Source: CAXBNB01 sp965267535 (GTDB lineage: Bacteria > Bacteroidota > Bacteroidia > Cytophagales > Cyclobacteriaceae). From it: DNA of 64,000 nucleotides. The translations under genes and the position numbers were made by a program. Below the pieces are notes generated by a model that saw nothing but the letters and a program-made list of their open reading frames with translations, made no database searches and was not told the DNA's origin. The first letter of the stretch is position 1; each line of letters starts with the position of its first letter. Below, one piece after another: positions 62,957 through 64,000 of this stretch. Location of the stretch: the NCBI GenBank assembly GCA_965267535.1, contig OZ254082.1, positions 992,001 through 1,056,000 on the forward strand. The letters run 5' to 3'.

Positions 62957-64000
62957 ATGACGAAACAATTGGCTGCTTATGATAAGATAAAGCCCTTGTC
63001 AAAATGGAAGATAAAACAACGGATCATAAACAACCCCATGAAAGCATTGCTAAACAATAAGTGGAAAACAGGTAGTCTGATCATACTAATTTTGGTAGTG
63101 GGTATTTCCCTCTTAGACTGGGTGCGTATAGCGTCTTATAAAACATACCCAAGGCAGCCCGAAAAGTCAATACAAAGCGACCAGGATAAGATTTATGCTG
63201 AGTTAGTGAGCGGTTCCACAGACATAGATTGGACCAGGCTGGACGGTACACTGGCATACATTCGTGGAGAGTATGATATGTCCGATTTTCGTTTGGTTAG
63301 TCTGGTGAGAATACTCTACGAGTTTGAAGATCGAATACCGGAAGCATACCGTCAAAAAATACTACAAGTACTGCTCGACTTCAGGTACTGGTGGGACGAA
63401 CCCGGCGAAAACTCTATGTGCTACTGGAGTGAAAACCATCAAATCCTGTTTCTTACAGCAGAATACCTTTTGGGGCAAAAGTACCCCGACCAGACCTTTA
63501 CCAATAGTGGTATGACAGGCCTTGCACATGCGCAAAAAGCAAAAACTAAAATTTTGGATTGGTTAGAAATGCGCTGGAACTATGGATTTACGGAATTCTA
63601 TTCCAGTGTATATTACAAAGAGGATATAGGCGCATTGATCAACCTGGTGGATTATGCCGCAGATAAAGACGTAGCAGTTAAGGCACAAATGATATTGGAT
63701 CTGTTGATGTACGATGTAGCTGCGCAGAGTTTTGGCATAGCTTTTACCTCAGTAAGTGGGCGCGCCTATACCGGATACAGAAAGGGAGGGCGAGGCACCA
63801 GCCTAAGCGGTATTACTGACTACTATTGGGGCAGTGGCAAGGAAATCAAACCTCACCTGATGTATGGCATGATGGTTACCAAAAAGTACGAATTGCCTCC
63901 GGTCATCAAAGCCATAGCTAAAGACACCTCAGCAGTGGTGATTAAACAAAGCAATGGGCTGGATTTTTCCGAATTAAAAGCAGAAGGCTACTACGGTACA
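62957..64000 (+). CDS. Membrane-anchored protein of unknown family, 5' part
   Basis: Open to the window edge (348 codons, no stop). ATG 62957 or, more likely, ATG 63038, which puts the hydrophobic segment (TGSLIILILVVGISLLDWV) at a normal signal/anchor position. The exported part is rich in aromatic residues and probably all-helical: WTRLDGTLAYIRGEYDMSD, FRYWWDEPGENSMCYWSENH, QILFLTAEYLLGQKYPDQTF, MRWNYGFTEFYSSVYYKED, TSVSGRAYTGYRKGGRGTS. The alternation of helices with conserved WSENH and FYS motifs recalls (alpha/alpha) toroid carbohydrate-active enzymes, but no named family could be assigned. It lies downstream of the locus C SusCD genes and may belong to that locus. Confidence 0.8.
   Translation, partial: MTKQLAAYDKIKPLSKWKIKQRIINNPMKALLNNKWKTGSLIILILVVGISLLDWVRIASYKTYPRQPEKSIQSDQDKIYAELVSGSTDIDWTRLDGTLAYIRGEYDMSDFRLVSLVRILYEFEDRIPEAYRQKILQVLLDFRYWWDEPGENSMCYWSENHQILFLTAEYLLGQKYPDQTFTNSGMTGLAHAQKAKTKILDWLEMRWNYGFTEFYSSVYYKEDIGALINLVDYAADKDVAVKAQMILDLLMYDVAAQSFGIAFTSVSGRAYTGYRKGGRGTSLSGITDYYWGSGKEIKPHLMYGMMVTKKYELPPVIKAIAKDTSAVVIKQSNGLDFSELKAEGYYGT

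Overview
The window is a 64 kb piece of a Bacteroidota chromosome, probably order Cytophagales (inference). The evidence is the SusC/SusD-type outer-membrane pairs, ECF sigma/FecR pairs, -7 promoter boxes of the form TAnnTTTG with few Shine-Dalgarno sequences, and a 16S 3' end reading GGAACACCTCCTTT. No prophage, CRISPR array or intact insertion sequence was seen.

Bases 1-32,100 are mostly core genome: the 3' end of lepA, folD, queE, a TPR/propeller/OmpA protein (PorE-like), a stand-alone SusC/SusD/Calx-beta-like lipoprotein operon, divergent hldD and queD-lpxB, a tig // clpP-clpX cluster, tRNA-Leu, a bifunctional Rel/SpoT, a Fur-like regulator, a STAS protein and purA. A complete rRNA operon (16S, tRNA-Ile, tRNA-Ala, 23S, 5S) follows at 22.5-27.8 kb. 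It is driven by three tandem promoters of identical design. After it come a 905-residue membrane/TPR protein of unknown role, a DUF1684 lipoprotein-like protein and RadC.

Bases 32,190-64,000 are an accessory glycan-acquisition region. Three successive loci share the order ECF sigma - FecR anti-sigma - SusC with STN signalling domain - SusD: locus A at 32.2-40.7 kb, locus B at 42.8-55.6 kb and locus C from 55.9 kb to beyond the end. Locus A ends with a small plug-only protein that has no beta-barrel. Locus B carries a sulfatase and a very large lipoprotein joining a c-type heme motif, a PA14-like domain, a beta-propeller and a DUF1080 (3-keto-glycoside hydrolase-type) domain. Locus C runs into an incomplete membrane-anchored protein at the right edge. 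An orphan PAS histidine kinase lies between A and B, and a roughly 110 bp insertion-sequence remnant between B and C.

The most interesting signal is shared by the three FecR-SusC junctions. Each holds a hairpin with a 7-8 A tract on its 5' side, which is an intrinsic terminator on the minus strand. Each also has a minus-strand TAnnTTTG box lying on or within a few bases of the SusC start codon. Together they predict three short antisense RNAs of about 80-105 nt over the SusC leaders, similar in layout to the DonS-type RNAs of Bacteroides. The stand-alone SusC at 4.5 kb, which has no sigma/anti-sigma pair and no STN domain, lacks this arrangement.
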